The notes under the pieces: generated by a model | The model's input: only the letters and a program-made list of their open reading frames with translations | Told to the model about the DNA's origin: nothing | Database searches by the model: none | Program-made: the position numbers and the translations under genes | Origin: Isoetes taiwanensis | Lineage: Eukaryota; Streptophyta; Lycopodiopsida; Isoetales; Isoetaceae | Length of the DNA stretch: 64,000 nucleotides | Direction: 5' to 3' | Assembly (NCBI GenBank): GCA_021234155.1 | Contig: JAJEKV010000111.1 | Location: 314,001-378,000, forward strand | In this document: positions 23,236 to 33,249 of the stretch, piece by piece | How the letters are laid out: the number at the start of each line of letters is the position of its first letter | Position numbering within the stretch: position 1 is the first letter of the stretch

Positions 23236-25174
23236 AGCCGATTGATCTTATTCCTTTCAAGCCAGGCCTCATGAGGGCATATGAACAATACGTAGAGAAT
23301 CGACAAGTAATGCTCCAAATCTCTCTCATTTTCACGTTCTGTTATTGCATTTCGGGTCCGCTGCAGGTAATCAAAAAGGAATTCGTGCGGTAAGTTATTA
23401 CGCTACGGGAGATGGACTTTTCATTTACGCAATAGCAATTGATGCAGTTCTTGATGCCTATTGACAATATCAGGAATGCTGTGTCGGAACCAGCGCTTTC
23501 GATTATGGAATATATTTCTTGCAAGCCCTTTTCTTCGTCCTTATGATCATCAAAGCTCTCGAAATCGCTCTTAAAATCATAAGCACCTTGTATTTTATTT
23601 TCAAAGACTCGAAGGAGGAAGTCCCGAGTACGCTCTCTTTCTGCCCACAACAAGGCATTCCAATCATCGTCAAGATCTATGTACATCGTTTGGATAACTT
23701 GGAAAAGCTCTGCGACTTGATCTAAAAGCTGTATTCGGTTCTTGCTTGCTGGGCCAAGCCTTTGCTCCATTTCCAGGAATTGACAAAACGGTTGGAGGAG
23801 GCTCTCCTTGTGTTTTGCAAAATCATTCCTCCAATACTTCCCAGCAATAAAAGCTCGGCACCAGAGCACTGACAAGCGCTCATATGCGGATTTTGCAAGT
23901 TCTTCAGCTGTAGACAAATTCTGATTGATAGCTTGGAACTCCTCGGCATGCTCATGAAAATCATTTTTGTGTCGCAGGTACCTGATTTCGGAAAGGTCAA
24001 GCAAGGCCTGCACGCCCAGATGATCATACCCGTTTGCTTTTGCTGAAACTGCTAGAAACCCATTCAACAACTGACATGCATACATCTCTGCTTCATCCAA
24101 TTTGGCCTGTTTTTTCAAGCTGTGGATAAGAGGTACCAGAGGAAACAATTCGTTGATATTCCCAAGTGTGGCGGACTCCCAAGCACCAAGGTGTTCCTTC
24201 ACCAATTCCTCCTCGAATAGCTCGTCCTCAGTAGCGGCCTCCCTATTCCTCCCAAGTGCCCAAGGTAGCGTAGCGAAACGTGTCCTTTTACACATCCCTG
24301 GCCAAAATTCTTTTCCTGGTATACCCTTCACATACATATCCAACGCATTATTATCTGGAATCTGGCGGAGATGCTTGGAGGCCGCAATAAAATCCTCGTA
24401 GGCTTTCCTTTTTTCATGCCCCGCACTGATATTCCCGGATACTATATGCCATATGAATTTGGTGTAGTGATACTTGGGCGAGGAGGAATCAGGGACCTGC
24501 TGATCCGACAATACCTTTAGCTTTGCAACAACTTCTTCGTGCTTTGTCTTGTAACCTTCGTTATCAAACAATTCTGATAGCCGATAGAGAGCATAAACTT
24601 GATACTCCAGATTGCCAAGCCTAGATGCCGTTTCTAGATGCTGGAGAAGCTCTTCCCATGGCTCGATTTTATCATCGAGAAGTTCTGCCCTTGCTAAGTA
24701 GCATTCTGTCCGCAATAGATCTGTCTTGGCAAGATCCATGCATCTATCGAACCATTTCAATGCGGCTTGTGGTCCAGCCTCACGACCCCGCTGCGTTTCC
24801 GGCAGGTATGCTAGTCCAGCGAGAAATGCACCCCAGGCCATCTCTGATTCGCCATCGCCCAGCCCCTCCAGATACTCCTGGAAGTCGTCTTGGAGGTCAT
24901 GGACGGAATTAGGGGCTTCATGGAATTGGGGATCTTCATCGCATGCCCGCAGGAAGAGTGTGCGCGAGATGAACGCAGCCCTCCACTCACCGGATTGCAG
25001 TGCCAGGACATGCAGCACTGCAACATCGGCCGCTTTCATCGGAGGCTCCGCTGTCCATGCATTTGCTATGCCTCGCTGCAGAGATCCTGGAGTTTCATGG
25101 AATTGGGGATTTTTTTCCATTTCGTCCATTATCTTCCAAAAATCCTCCATTTCCATTTCATCATCATCTGCCAT
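23227..25174 (-). CDS. TPR-CHAT protein, N-terminal part (TPR domain and start of CHAT)
   Basis: The ATG at 25174 opens an acidic leader (MADDDEMEMEDFW). A helical, TPR-like region of about 500 residues follows (for example AALKWFDRCMDLAKTD, EYQVYALYRLSELFDNEG, LDEAEMYACQLLNGFL). Then comes the helix WNALLWAERERTRDFLLR, which in TPR-CHAT proteins sits just before the protease, and the first CHAT strands DTAFLILSIG, CYCVNEKSIS. At an A5 run on the plus strand (23373-23377) the frame shifts by one. Past it the minus strand continues FDYLQRTRNAITEREN, RDLEHYLSILYVLFIC and NKINRLIVV up to the MULE at 23227. Reading into the MULE TIR gives a stop 11 codons later, before the catalytic core. The intact protein would be about 950 residues. 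Two lesions suggest a pseudogene or disrupted allele; the homopolymer shift could be an assembly error. Confidence 0.8.
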
Positions 25175-25361
25175 TTCTATAACTTAAGCTCTACCAACGA
25201 AAACTTTTGCCTACTTAAAGAACGTTCAGAAGCGTTTCTGAGAAATACAGAAGAATTTGGCAGTGACTACAGACTCATAAGTACTGGGCCTTGCTCTTCA
25301 ACATTTGAAGACCTTGACGGAAATTTTGGAGCACACACCAACACCATCTCTTGCTGTAATA

Positions 25362-25791
25362 GGGAGGGTGCCCTAGTTTGGCTCACATATAGCAAAGATG
25401 GTCCGATCAAGGACCTCCACTGCTCAGATCCAGTCCAAAATTGGCTCGGTTAATGCCCAAGAGTGGCTCTATCCAATGACCCAAAAACCACCTCCTCCGG
25501 TGCCCACAACGCCTCAAAGTGGGACTGTTTTTACCCCAAATGGCTCACTGCGTACCCAAGCCATGGTTTTTTGTCATTCACGTGGTCAAAACAGGGCATA
25601 CGAAGTGTCATTTTAAAGCTCTTGATCAAAGCATTCTCATGACACATGTCCGCTGGAATTTTGCCTCCTCTTAAAAAAGTTATAACAGGAACAAGAAAAT
25701 GCCAAAAAGGCGGGAATTTTAAATCGGTTAATCCTGGCCGTTGGATTGGGTGAGCCATTATGGAATCTGAGCCAAAGTGGGGCACCCTCCC
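25362..25791. mobile_element. Small TIR element (about 430 bp) upstream of the TPR-CHAT gene
   Basis: GGGAGGGTGCCCTAGTTTGG at 25362 and its inverted counterpart ending GGCACCCTCCC at 25791 form TIRs that extend to TTTGGCTCA. There is no coding capacity. The target duplication is unclear (ATA versus TTA at the edges), so the superfamily (Harbinger- or hAT-like) is open. It starts about 190 bp upstream of the TPR-CHAT start codon and may alter its promoter. Confidence 0.6.
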
Positions 25792-26002
25792 TTAATCGAA
25801 ACAAACACGTCCGTCTGTTATCATCTGTTGCAACTTGAGGGATGCCATCTTCCTGAAATCACCATGGTAGAAATAATCTTGCTGCACATCACTTTTTAGT
25901 TAGGGGTAATGTTACGTGGGTAAGGGGCATTCTGGCGAAAACCTGGCGAGCCGTTAGGGGCGCGAACCCGTGGCAACCCCCGCTGGCACTCCCAACCGAC
26001 CT

Positions 26003-26608
26003 CGAAATGTTAGGGGTAGGCCACATTTCCTCAGCCTTAGATGGATTCTTGGCGAGTTCAGCGATGGATCATTCAAGATTAGGATTGAATCATTCAAGAT
26101 TAGGCAGAAACAAGCAGATTCAACACGATTGTGCCTCTGCTTCAACACGATTGTGGCGCCTGCGCTTCCAAGGCGATTGTGGCCTGCTTCAACACGGCTC
26201 TTTAGTTTGGGATTTGCCTTGCCGGATTGCCTCGGCCCTTTGATTGCCGGATTTGTCTTGCCAGATTGCGTCATGCTCTGCATCGAAACAAGAAAAAACA
26301 AGCTTACCTAAAATTTTCCTCTGTTTTTTCTACTTTCAAGAAGATGATTCTTATAATTTATCTGCCGGATCTATGAATCCAGAATAAAAAAGAAGCTGGG
26401 AGGGTACCTTCTTGAGATCGATGGGCATAGTCGGGGACAGATTGGACTGCATTGGACAGATTGGCACAAGCACTTCCAGATTCCAGATGGCACTATCCAC
26501 GACAGCTGGCACTAGCAACCTGCCAGGTAGGACAGGAAAGCCATAAGAAAGTTATAGGATTTAAGAACGATGATAATAAGGAGAAATGTGGCCTACCCTA
26601 ACATTTCG
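26003..26608. mobile_element. Small TIR element (about 606 bp)
   Basis: CGAAATGTTAGGGGTAGG.. at 26003-26030 matches the reverse complement of 26581-26608 with one indel-type difference. The interior has short direct repeats (TTGAATCATTCAAGATTAGG near 26085) and no gene. No clean target duplication was found. Confidence 0.55.
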
Positions 26609-26639
26609 TTGATTCACATTGTATTGTTTTGGCCATCAC

Positions 26640-27510
26640 AAAACTTAAATGATATCTTTGTTTATACATCTAATGGCTAGTCCATTAGGTCTACCTATTT
26701 AATTATGTCTTAAGCATATCTACACCGACTTGACCATGTCTACAGAAATCACATAATGATAATTTTGCACTGCACGTAGATGGAGTGGACATTATATCTC
26801 AAGTATATCGACACGACTTGACCATGTCTAAAGAAGTCACATAATAATCACATAATGATAATTTTGCACTGCACATGGAGTGGGCATTATGTCAAGCACG
26901 ACTTGACAATGTCTAAGCATTATGTCAAGCACGACTTGACCATGTCTAAAGAAATCACATAATGATAATTTTGCACTGCAGATGGAGTGGACATATTAAA
27001 TGTTTTATTCTATACTATCTATGATTTCTACAAGTCTTGACCATATCTAAAGAAAAAATACCATCTATTTATCTATCGAATTATGACTTAGCCCATTGTG
27101 GTGGTGGTCTAGTGTTAAGGTCTTGGATTGGGGTAATCCTCACTAGGGTTCAAAACCCACTGGCTACCATCGGGTGTGAGACGTGGGTGGGTGCAAGTCC
27201 CACCAACCATGCCTTTAAAAAAAGAAAAAAAAATGTCGACACGACTTGACCATGTCTAAAGAAATCACATAATGATAATTTTGCACTCCACATGGAGTGG
27301 ACATATTAAATGTTCTATTCTATACTATCTATGATTTCTACACGTCTTGACCATATCTAAAGAATTAGAAATGTCCAACACGACTTCACCATGTCTAAAG
27401 AAATCACATAATGATAATTTTGCACTGCACATGGAGTGGACATATTAAATGTTCTATTCTATACTATCTATGATTTCTACACGTGTTGACCATATCTAAA
27501 GAATTAGAAA
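26640..27510. repeat. Degenerate tandem array, about 120-135 bp unit
   Basis: The phrases CACGACTTGACCATGTCTAAAGAA, then ATCACATAATGATAATTTTGCACT, then TGGAGTGGACATATTAAATG recur near 26735, 26815, 26935, 27240 and 27385, with truncated copies between. A SINE is inserted at about 27085. A fading copy lies near 27705. No coding region. Confidence 0.7.
27085..27232 (+). mobile_element. tRNA-derived SINE
   Basis: From 27085 the plus strand has an A-box-like GTGGTCTAGTGTTAAGG. About 30 bp later comes a B-box GGGTTCAAAACCC (within 27147-27160). A short body follows, ending in TTTAAAAAAAGAAAAAAAAA. These are the RNA polymerase III internal promoter boxes and 3' tail of a plant SINE. It sits inside the tandem array, whose sequence resumes right after the tail, so the insertion is clear. 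Exact target duplications were not resolved. Confidence 0.65.
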
Positions 27511-28134
27511 TGTCCAACACTTGCAACAAATTCCAGGGAACTCTTGCCGTTGTTCCAACCAAGAATTTCCTGCATACAAAAAAATTCTCAGAAGTTTCTC
27601 GATATACTGCTACTTAGTAAACTACTAAGTAACTACTAGCTTATAAACTATGCAAGAAAGGTACTTTGTTAAGTATAGAGTTTGCTGCTTACTATTGATG
27701 GTCATTCAATGCACATGGAGTGGACATATTATAAATGTTGTTATTCTATCTACATATTTCCACTACACACAGATTAAATTTTACATGTCTTTACCATATG
27801 TATGCTCTAAAGAAAGTATAATGCAACAAACAGCTCAATATATGTTGACTGGACATATATTAATAAGCATTGCTATACTAACAATGTTGGGAAAACTCGT
27901 AATGCTCTCAAAAAAGTCAAAGTTTACATTTCCAACTAGAAATTGTATCCTTCTTATAGAAATAACATGAGAACAAAAATGTGTCAGAAACTTTTTATGC
28001 AACTCAACCAGAAAACTTCTTTAATTTGCTAACATCAAGGAGACGAAGTCAATGATAATTTCAAACGTTCTAAGATTTCTTCCTACCGTAAGTTTGCAGC
28101 GTCATTGATCATGTCATTTAAATTTAAATAGCTC

Positions 28135-29181
28135 ATGAGTTTTGTCTTGAAAGACGAAGCTGCAAGGGAGCTTTCACATGTAGCACTGTGTAGGCTAGGT
28201 GTGAAGGAGGGCACGCCCTTATTTAACCGGCAAAAGGATGTTGAATTGCATTTAAGCATCATGGAGGAGCTTGATCAATTCTGTCAATCTGGTATGCCCA
28301 TAACTTTGTCTAATGATTGGGAGCAGTACAGTGAGGCCAAGAAGCTCCTAATCTCTTACGGATACGAAGAAGAGTCGTATGATGAAGATGAAGATAAAGA
28401 TGTATCCACCATTTCATATGTGAAGAAGCAGCCTGATGATGCAGTTAATGCTAAGCAACAGGTGTTCACGTTCCCAACTGAGATATTGGAGCCTCAGTAC
28501 GGGGATCCCGCGACCAGATCGTCTGCATTTGAAGGGGAATGGAAGCAATGCAAAACATTTCAATTGGATAGCAGCGTGAATTCAAGTTGGAAACCAGTGG
28601 AAGGGCCTTGGCCGCCACAGATCCATGCAGAAATCGGACACATCTCAAAACAGCAGCGCATGGTGATCCATTACAGAGTGCAGCCATCCGTGCAATGCAG
28701 TGCAGCCGAGCTGTGTGTCAAGATACGGGTGGACGCGCTCCAGGTGGGAGTATACAAGGAGGATTTCGTCAACGATGGGCAGCATCTGGGTTACTACCCA
28801 CACTTCATTCGGTTATCAGTTGAGCCCATCATTCAGCTGGATGAACCCTGCATTGTCGTGTTCCAGCAAGACAACACCATACTTGAATCTGCAGCTGCAA
28901 CTCTGAAAGATACAAGCAGCACGAGCGGGGGCGTTGCGATTGGTTTCTTCAGTCTCGCCAAAATCAGTCTCAACCATGGAATTATCAAGGAGCGACAAGC
29001 AGAGGAGAAAAGTAAAACTTGTGTTTTTCCCGTTCGAGATGACGCAAACGGACGCCGTGCAAACTTTGAATGGTGCCTCCTCCGTTGGAAAGATGGAAAG
29101 CACTACAAGTCTGTTGATATAATGTCAACCTCCACCTCATCATCCATAGCCACGTCATCATATGACATGGCACCAATCTAG
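28135..29181 (+). CDS. Unknown 348-residue protein
   Basis: An uninterrupted frame of 348 codons starts at ATG 28135 (in-frame stop TAG six bases upstream) and ends at 29181. Residues 1-60 look helical (EAARELSHVALCRLGV, HLSIMEELDQFCQSG). An acidic stretch EEESYDEDEDKD lies near residues 77-88. The remainder has alternating hydrophobic residues typical of beta-sheet, including MVIHYRVQPSV, ELCVKIRVDALQVGVY, HFIRLSVEPI, EPCIVVFQQD and GVAIGFFSLAKISL. The Ser/Thr-rich tail is probably disordered. I do not recognise the family. No signal peptide or membrane segment is seen. It is divergent from the TPR-CHAT gene, about 3 kb away, which may be chance. Its length and lack of lesions in a decayed landscape suggest an active gene. 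Confidence 0.6.
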   Translation: MSFVLKDEAARELSHVALCRLGVKEGTPLFNRQKDVELHLSIMEELDQFCQSGMPITLSNDWEQYSEAKKLLISYGYEEESYDEDEDKDVSTISYVKKQPDDAVNAKQQVFTFPTEILEPQYGDPATRSSAFEGEWKQCKTFQLDSSVNSSWKPVEGPWPPQIHAEIGHISKQQRMVIHYRVQPSVQCSAAELCVKIRVDALQVGVYKEDFVNDGQHLGYYPHFIRLSVEPIIQLDEPCIVVFQQDNTILESAAATLKDTSSTSGGVAIGFFSLAKISLNHGIIKERQAEEKSKTCVFPVRDDANGRRANFEWCLLRWKDGKHYKSVDIMSTSTSSSIATSSYDMAPI

Positions 29182-29354
29182 AGAGTCGCATGAGTTCATG
29201 GTAAAGAGTCGTGTCTGTTCATAGAGAGTGCATATATCAGGCTACGGTGGGAAGCCTGTTCCCATCAAGTTTTCTCTGTTCAATATATATTGCATTGTAG
29301 TTATCTCCTCTGTCTCTATATTTTATCAAAGTCCAACAAGCCTCATAGCTGTAT

Positions 29355-29515
29355 CAGACTCACGGGTCCTCCCAAGCTGCCATTTCCCAGAGATACTGTC
29401 TCAGCAAATGTTACGCACATCCCTGAAGCCTTATGGAGCTTCCCTGCTCAAGTGCGCGAATCCCAGCTTAAGTTCCAGGTCACAGTTGAAGTGAAGATGC
29501 ACCTTCTTTGGTATA
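29355..29515 (+). other. Exon-like fragment downstream of the 348-codon gene
   Basis: The plus strand reads LTGPPKLPFPRDTVSANV, then HIPEALWSFPAQVRES and LKFQVTVEVKM in one frame. The composition looks coding and the Pro/Val pattern suggests a beta-rich piece, but no start, stop or family was identified. It may be a further exon of the upstream gene or an unrelated fragment. Confidence 0.25.
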
Positions 29516-29789
29516 GATTCCCTTTCTTAGCCAGTTCTAAGTCAAATGACGATTTCAAATGCATAAATGACTATAAGCTCTTGATGCAAAGCTATTTTAG
29601 ATTCTGAGTTTTTTATTTCTTGATCCTTGAATACTTCATATCCTCATCTACAGAAATTTTTGAAATACTATAAAGATGTTTAGTCTGGTAAGATGCAAAA
29701 ATGCAAAACTCTTTGGATATATGACAAGTTCATTTAATAATCTTTGATCCATACTTGTCTATATTTTATATTATTTAGGCCCTAGCAAC

Positions 29790-30190
29790 ATCATGAGATT
29801 CCCCAAGATTCCATTAGATTCTACAAAGATTCCCCAAGATTCTCAAAGATTCTATCAAAAGAGATTTCATCGGGATTCCCTTAGATTCTCTAAGAATCTT
29901 TAAAGATTCCCTCAGAATCCTACTTAGATTCCAAGTACTATCTCAAGATTCCTATCGATTCCTCGAGATTCTATATAGATTCTCTACATCCTTTGAAGAT
30001 TTTCCTAGATTCTCCAATATTCAACCACGATGCCCCTAGATTCTCAAATATTCTATGAAGATTCCCTTGACTTCCCCTAGATTTCTAAAGATTCCTTTGT
30101 GATTCCCGTAGATTCCTTAATATTCCCTTTAGATTCCTCTATGAAGATTGTCGCAAATTCTCTTAAATTACCATAGATTTCATAAGATTT
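29790..30190. repeat. Degenerate GATTC minisatellite
   Basis: About 35 copies of AGATTCC/AGATTCT at 9-14 bp intervals over 400 bp, with drifting spacers. It is a low-complexity expansion, with no gene. Confidence 0.7.
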
Positions 30191-30475
30191 TATGATTTTA
30201 AGAAGATGCTTGGAATCGATCACATTGGCTCCAACTACGACGAAATGATGTCAAGGCACACTCAAGGGTAGTTCTCGATGAGAGGAATCCAAAGGCATGG
30301 GCCCCATCCGTAGCTGACCCCTCTACTGCAAGTTACGGCCATTTGAAGGCGATGAAAAAAAAGAAGTTTCTTAGAAATTCCACCTCTAGATGCTTTGCCA
30401 CCTCACTACCTTTTTATTAAATAAGGGTGCCACCTCACCTCCTCTAAAATAAAGAAATTTGTAATATAATAAGTA

Positions 30476-30503
30476 CTAGTTATGGTGCACGGCGTTGCCA
30501 GGC
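30476..30503 (-). mobile_element. Second Helitron 3' terminus
   Basis: The minus strand has a hairpin GCCTGGC-AAC-GCCGTGC (30487-30503, one mismatch), then ACCATAA and CTAG (30476-30479) followed by T. It closely matches the terminus at 8935-8962, so both are members of one family, oriented the same way. Confidence 0.6.
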
Positions 30504-30504
30504 T

Positions 30505-30852
30505 TAGTAACAATTTGAAGAGGTGCTTGTGTCATTGTTGGCTAGAATAGACAATATGGCTTGGAGGGGCAAGGGTAGTATAGAGGAACTTTTTAAGATT
30601 CATAGACAAAGAGTTCATTATATAGATTTTATGTATGTGGTATTTGGGACTTTGTGTTATATTGGACCAAGTACAAATACTCACAACCTAATGTCGAACC
30701 TCGATGTACTTGATAATTGCTTCAGATAGTTGATCCTTAATGTCTCCTAAGGACAATAATATAGAACAAAGACTCTTAGGAAGATATTTTGAAAATGGCA
30801 ATAAGGAGGGTAGTAAAGCAAATTAAACGGTAGTAACAATTTGAAGAGGTGG
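30505..30852. repeat. Direct repeat next to the Helitron end
   Basis: TAGTAACAATTTGAAGAGGTG occurs directly after the hairpin (about 30505) and again about 30832, some 325 bp apart. The interval is AT-rich. It may reflect nested or partially duplicated Helitron ends. Confidence 0.45.
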
Positions 30853-30859
30853 ATCCAAA

Positions 30860-33230
30860 TATACCCGGGCTTTAGCCTGGACTTTCATAATACCGTGTTA
30901 TTTCAGTATTGGTATATAGATGTTCTCACAGGGTTCACTTATATGTATGCACAACTGGCTTTGAAATTTAATTGGGTTAGAAGTTGGACACGTTTTATCT
31001 CTACTGTTTAAGCATTTATAAGACGGTGGGCATATATTTTACGTGAAGATGGTAGGAGATCATAGTAGGGACAATTTGTACGTTGAATTAGAACATGGTC
31101 TCACGGTTGTGTTTGGAATCTATAATGTCAGTCTTGTATAGGGTAGAGAGCATAAGACTTGGGTTGCTAAGCATATTAAATGCCTAATGAGTGTTGATAT
31201 TCATAAACCAATTTATAAAGAAAGAACTTTCTTTTATTGGATCAAAGAAGTCACTATGAAGTGCAAGACGATTTAATAACTTAACATTTCGATGCAAACA
31301 ATATGAGAATCACATAATTTGGTAAAATAATATGATCATAATGTTTTACAACTTTAGTAACTTAACATTCACATGCAAATCCTATCAATATACTCTGGAT
31401 ATAGTCTGGTACTTGTCTTATGGATATCCTTGTCAATATCTTCAATAATAACAAAAAAAGAAGTCGTTCTCGGTGCCTTACCAACCATTTCCAATTGGAC
31501 TTTCTTGCAATGCTTCTTAAGCGATTCACTTGAAAAGATGTGCCTTCTATTTCTTTTGTGTGCTTTAAATAATGGGCTATGAATTTACATAGTACACATA
31601 TGCTTTAAACAATTTAAATATGTCTTCACGAAGATTTGTTACAGCCAGTTGATAAAGAAAATAAACTATCAATGCCAAGGCTTCTAAACAATTTGATTGG
31701 CATTAAATATATTATTCTTGTTAATATGGCACCTCATGCGTGAAAGAAACCATTCAAGCTAATGCGTTAACTTTGATAGGATACGATAGAAAAAAAGAGC
31801 ACAAAAAGTCTCAAGTTGTATACTTTCCCTTGCTACTTCAAAAGCATTGTTCAATGATTATAACAGCATGAATAGCACTAAAATTGAGCTACGTTTTAGA
31901 AACATCAAAGCCGGTCTCCAAAATCAAGGAAAGAAACAACGTTGGATATGGCATTTCAAACTAATATAGAAACACAAAAAGGACAGATACACATAAAGGA
32001 AAAGAGGAAAAATACCAGAGAAAATTGGCTCAAAATTGAGTTTATATTATTCTGAACTTGATCATCTGATAAACATCACTCTTGTTGCCGCATTGCTTTA
32101 TCAACCTTAGAATTGTAGAAGCAACAAAATAGGACGTCAAGAAGCACCAAACTTCAAATATTACATATCAACCTCTGCATATTTTATATTACCAAACCTC
32201 AAAGAAACCTCTTAACTCTGCTTATTTTCATGCACCACTTAGAATGTACACTGATGTATCGCAGTCTGATCGCCTCCCATGCTCAAAGCAAGGCAATAGT
32301 TTTAGAAAAGATCATTCTTACTCGTAAAGCTTGGAACGTAAAATACACAATAGAAATGAATGTCATCCAATTATCTTATTTAGAGAGAGTACACAGATAA
32401 ATTTATTGTAATTGACGACCAAATTGCTAAGAAGATTTGCTCACCTGTTAGAATGCTATCTACCAAACTCAGGCCATTAAGCTGCAAGATTCTCATATTA
32501 GAATGCCATGTAAAAATCATAAGTCCATCCTCTTCTTCTATGTTGCATTTCCTCATCAATCTTGAATAGCAAAAGAAAGGAGGTTGAGTTGTCTGTGAAA
32601 GGACATGCACAGAGCCAAAGGAACAATCAAGCAACATGGTTTTGTCACTTGCGTCTTCATATTTCATGCAATAAGAGCTAAACTAAGCCCATCAAGGAAT
32701 ACATACTGGTTTAGCTGGCCTGGACTTTTGCCTTAGCTCAGTCTGCAACCTGCAACCTACAAAAACGTGATTTGATTAACATAAAATTATCACCTGGCTA
32801 TTGAATATTGACAGACATGTCGCACGTAAAGATCTACCTAGGCATCTCCATTCCAAGATAATATTGGATTACCAGACTATAGAACTATAAACTATAGAAC
32901 CCTACAATTCAGAACTTTAGAGAACATTACGTGAAAGCCAAAAGAAGAGTAAACTAACATACACTTCACATCACCATAAAATGATTGAACCTGAGGAAAA
33001 ATCGAACCACTGAGTACAATGCATTCTGGTGGTACTATCCCTTGGAATATTCACATAATCCGTTGGAATATGTAACTTTATTTATAGAACTTGATGACAC
33101 TTAGGCACTAAAGTAATGGTTGGAAACATTTTGCCCTAATCAAATTCAGGTACCCTTGAAGTACGTGATTAGTTAGCACTAGTTGCATACCTTCAGATTT
33201 AGGCGTGTGATGCAGATGTATAATCACTGT
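30860..33230. other. AT-rich region without a recognised gene
   Basis: About 2.4 kb. The best coding hint is a minus-strand stretch at 32380-32667 (EEEDGLMIFTWHSNMRIL, LNGLSLVDSILTG) followed by a good donor ACAG/GTGAGC near 32445. No family was recognised and no partner exon was found. Confidence 0.3.
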
Positions 33231-33249
33231 GATATAGGCGGTAAAGTTT

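Noticed and set aside
23342-23375. Short intron at the end of the TPR exon (donor GTAATAAC, acceptor ACCTGCAG)
   Set aside because: It would be only about 41 nt, and the sequence between aligns as coding (FDYLQ) if one base is added, so a frameshift is simpler.
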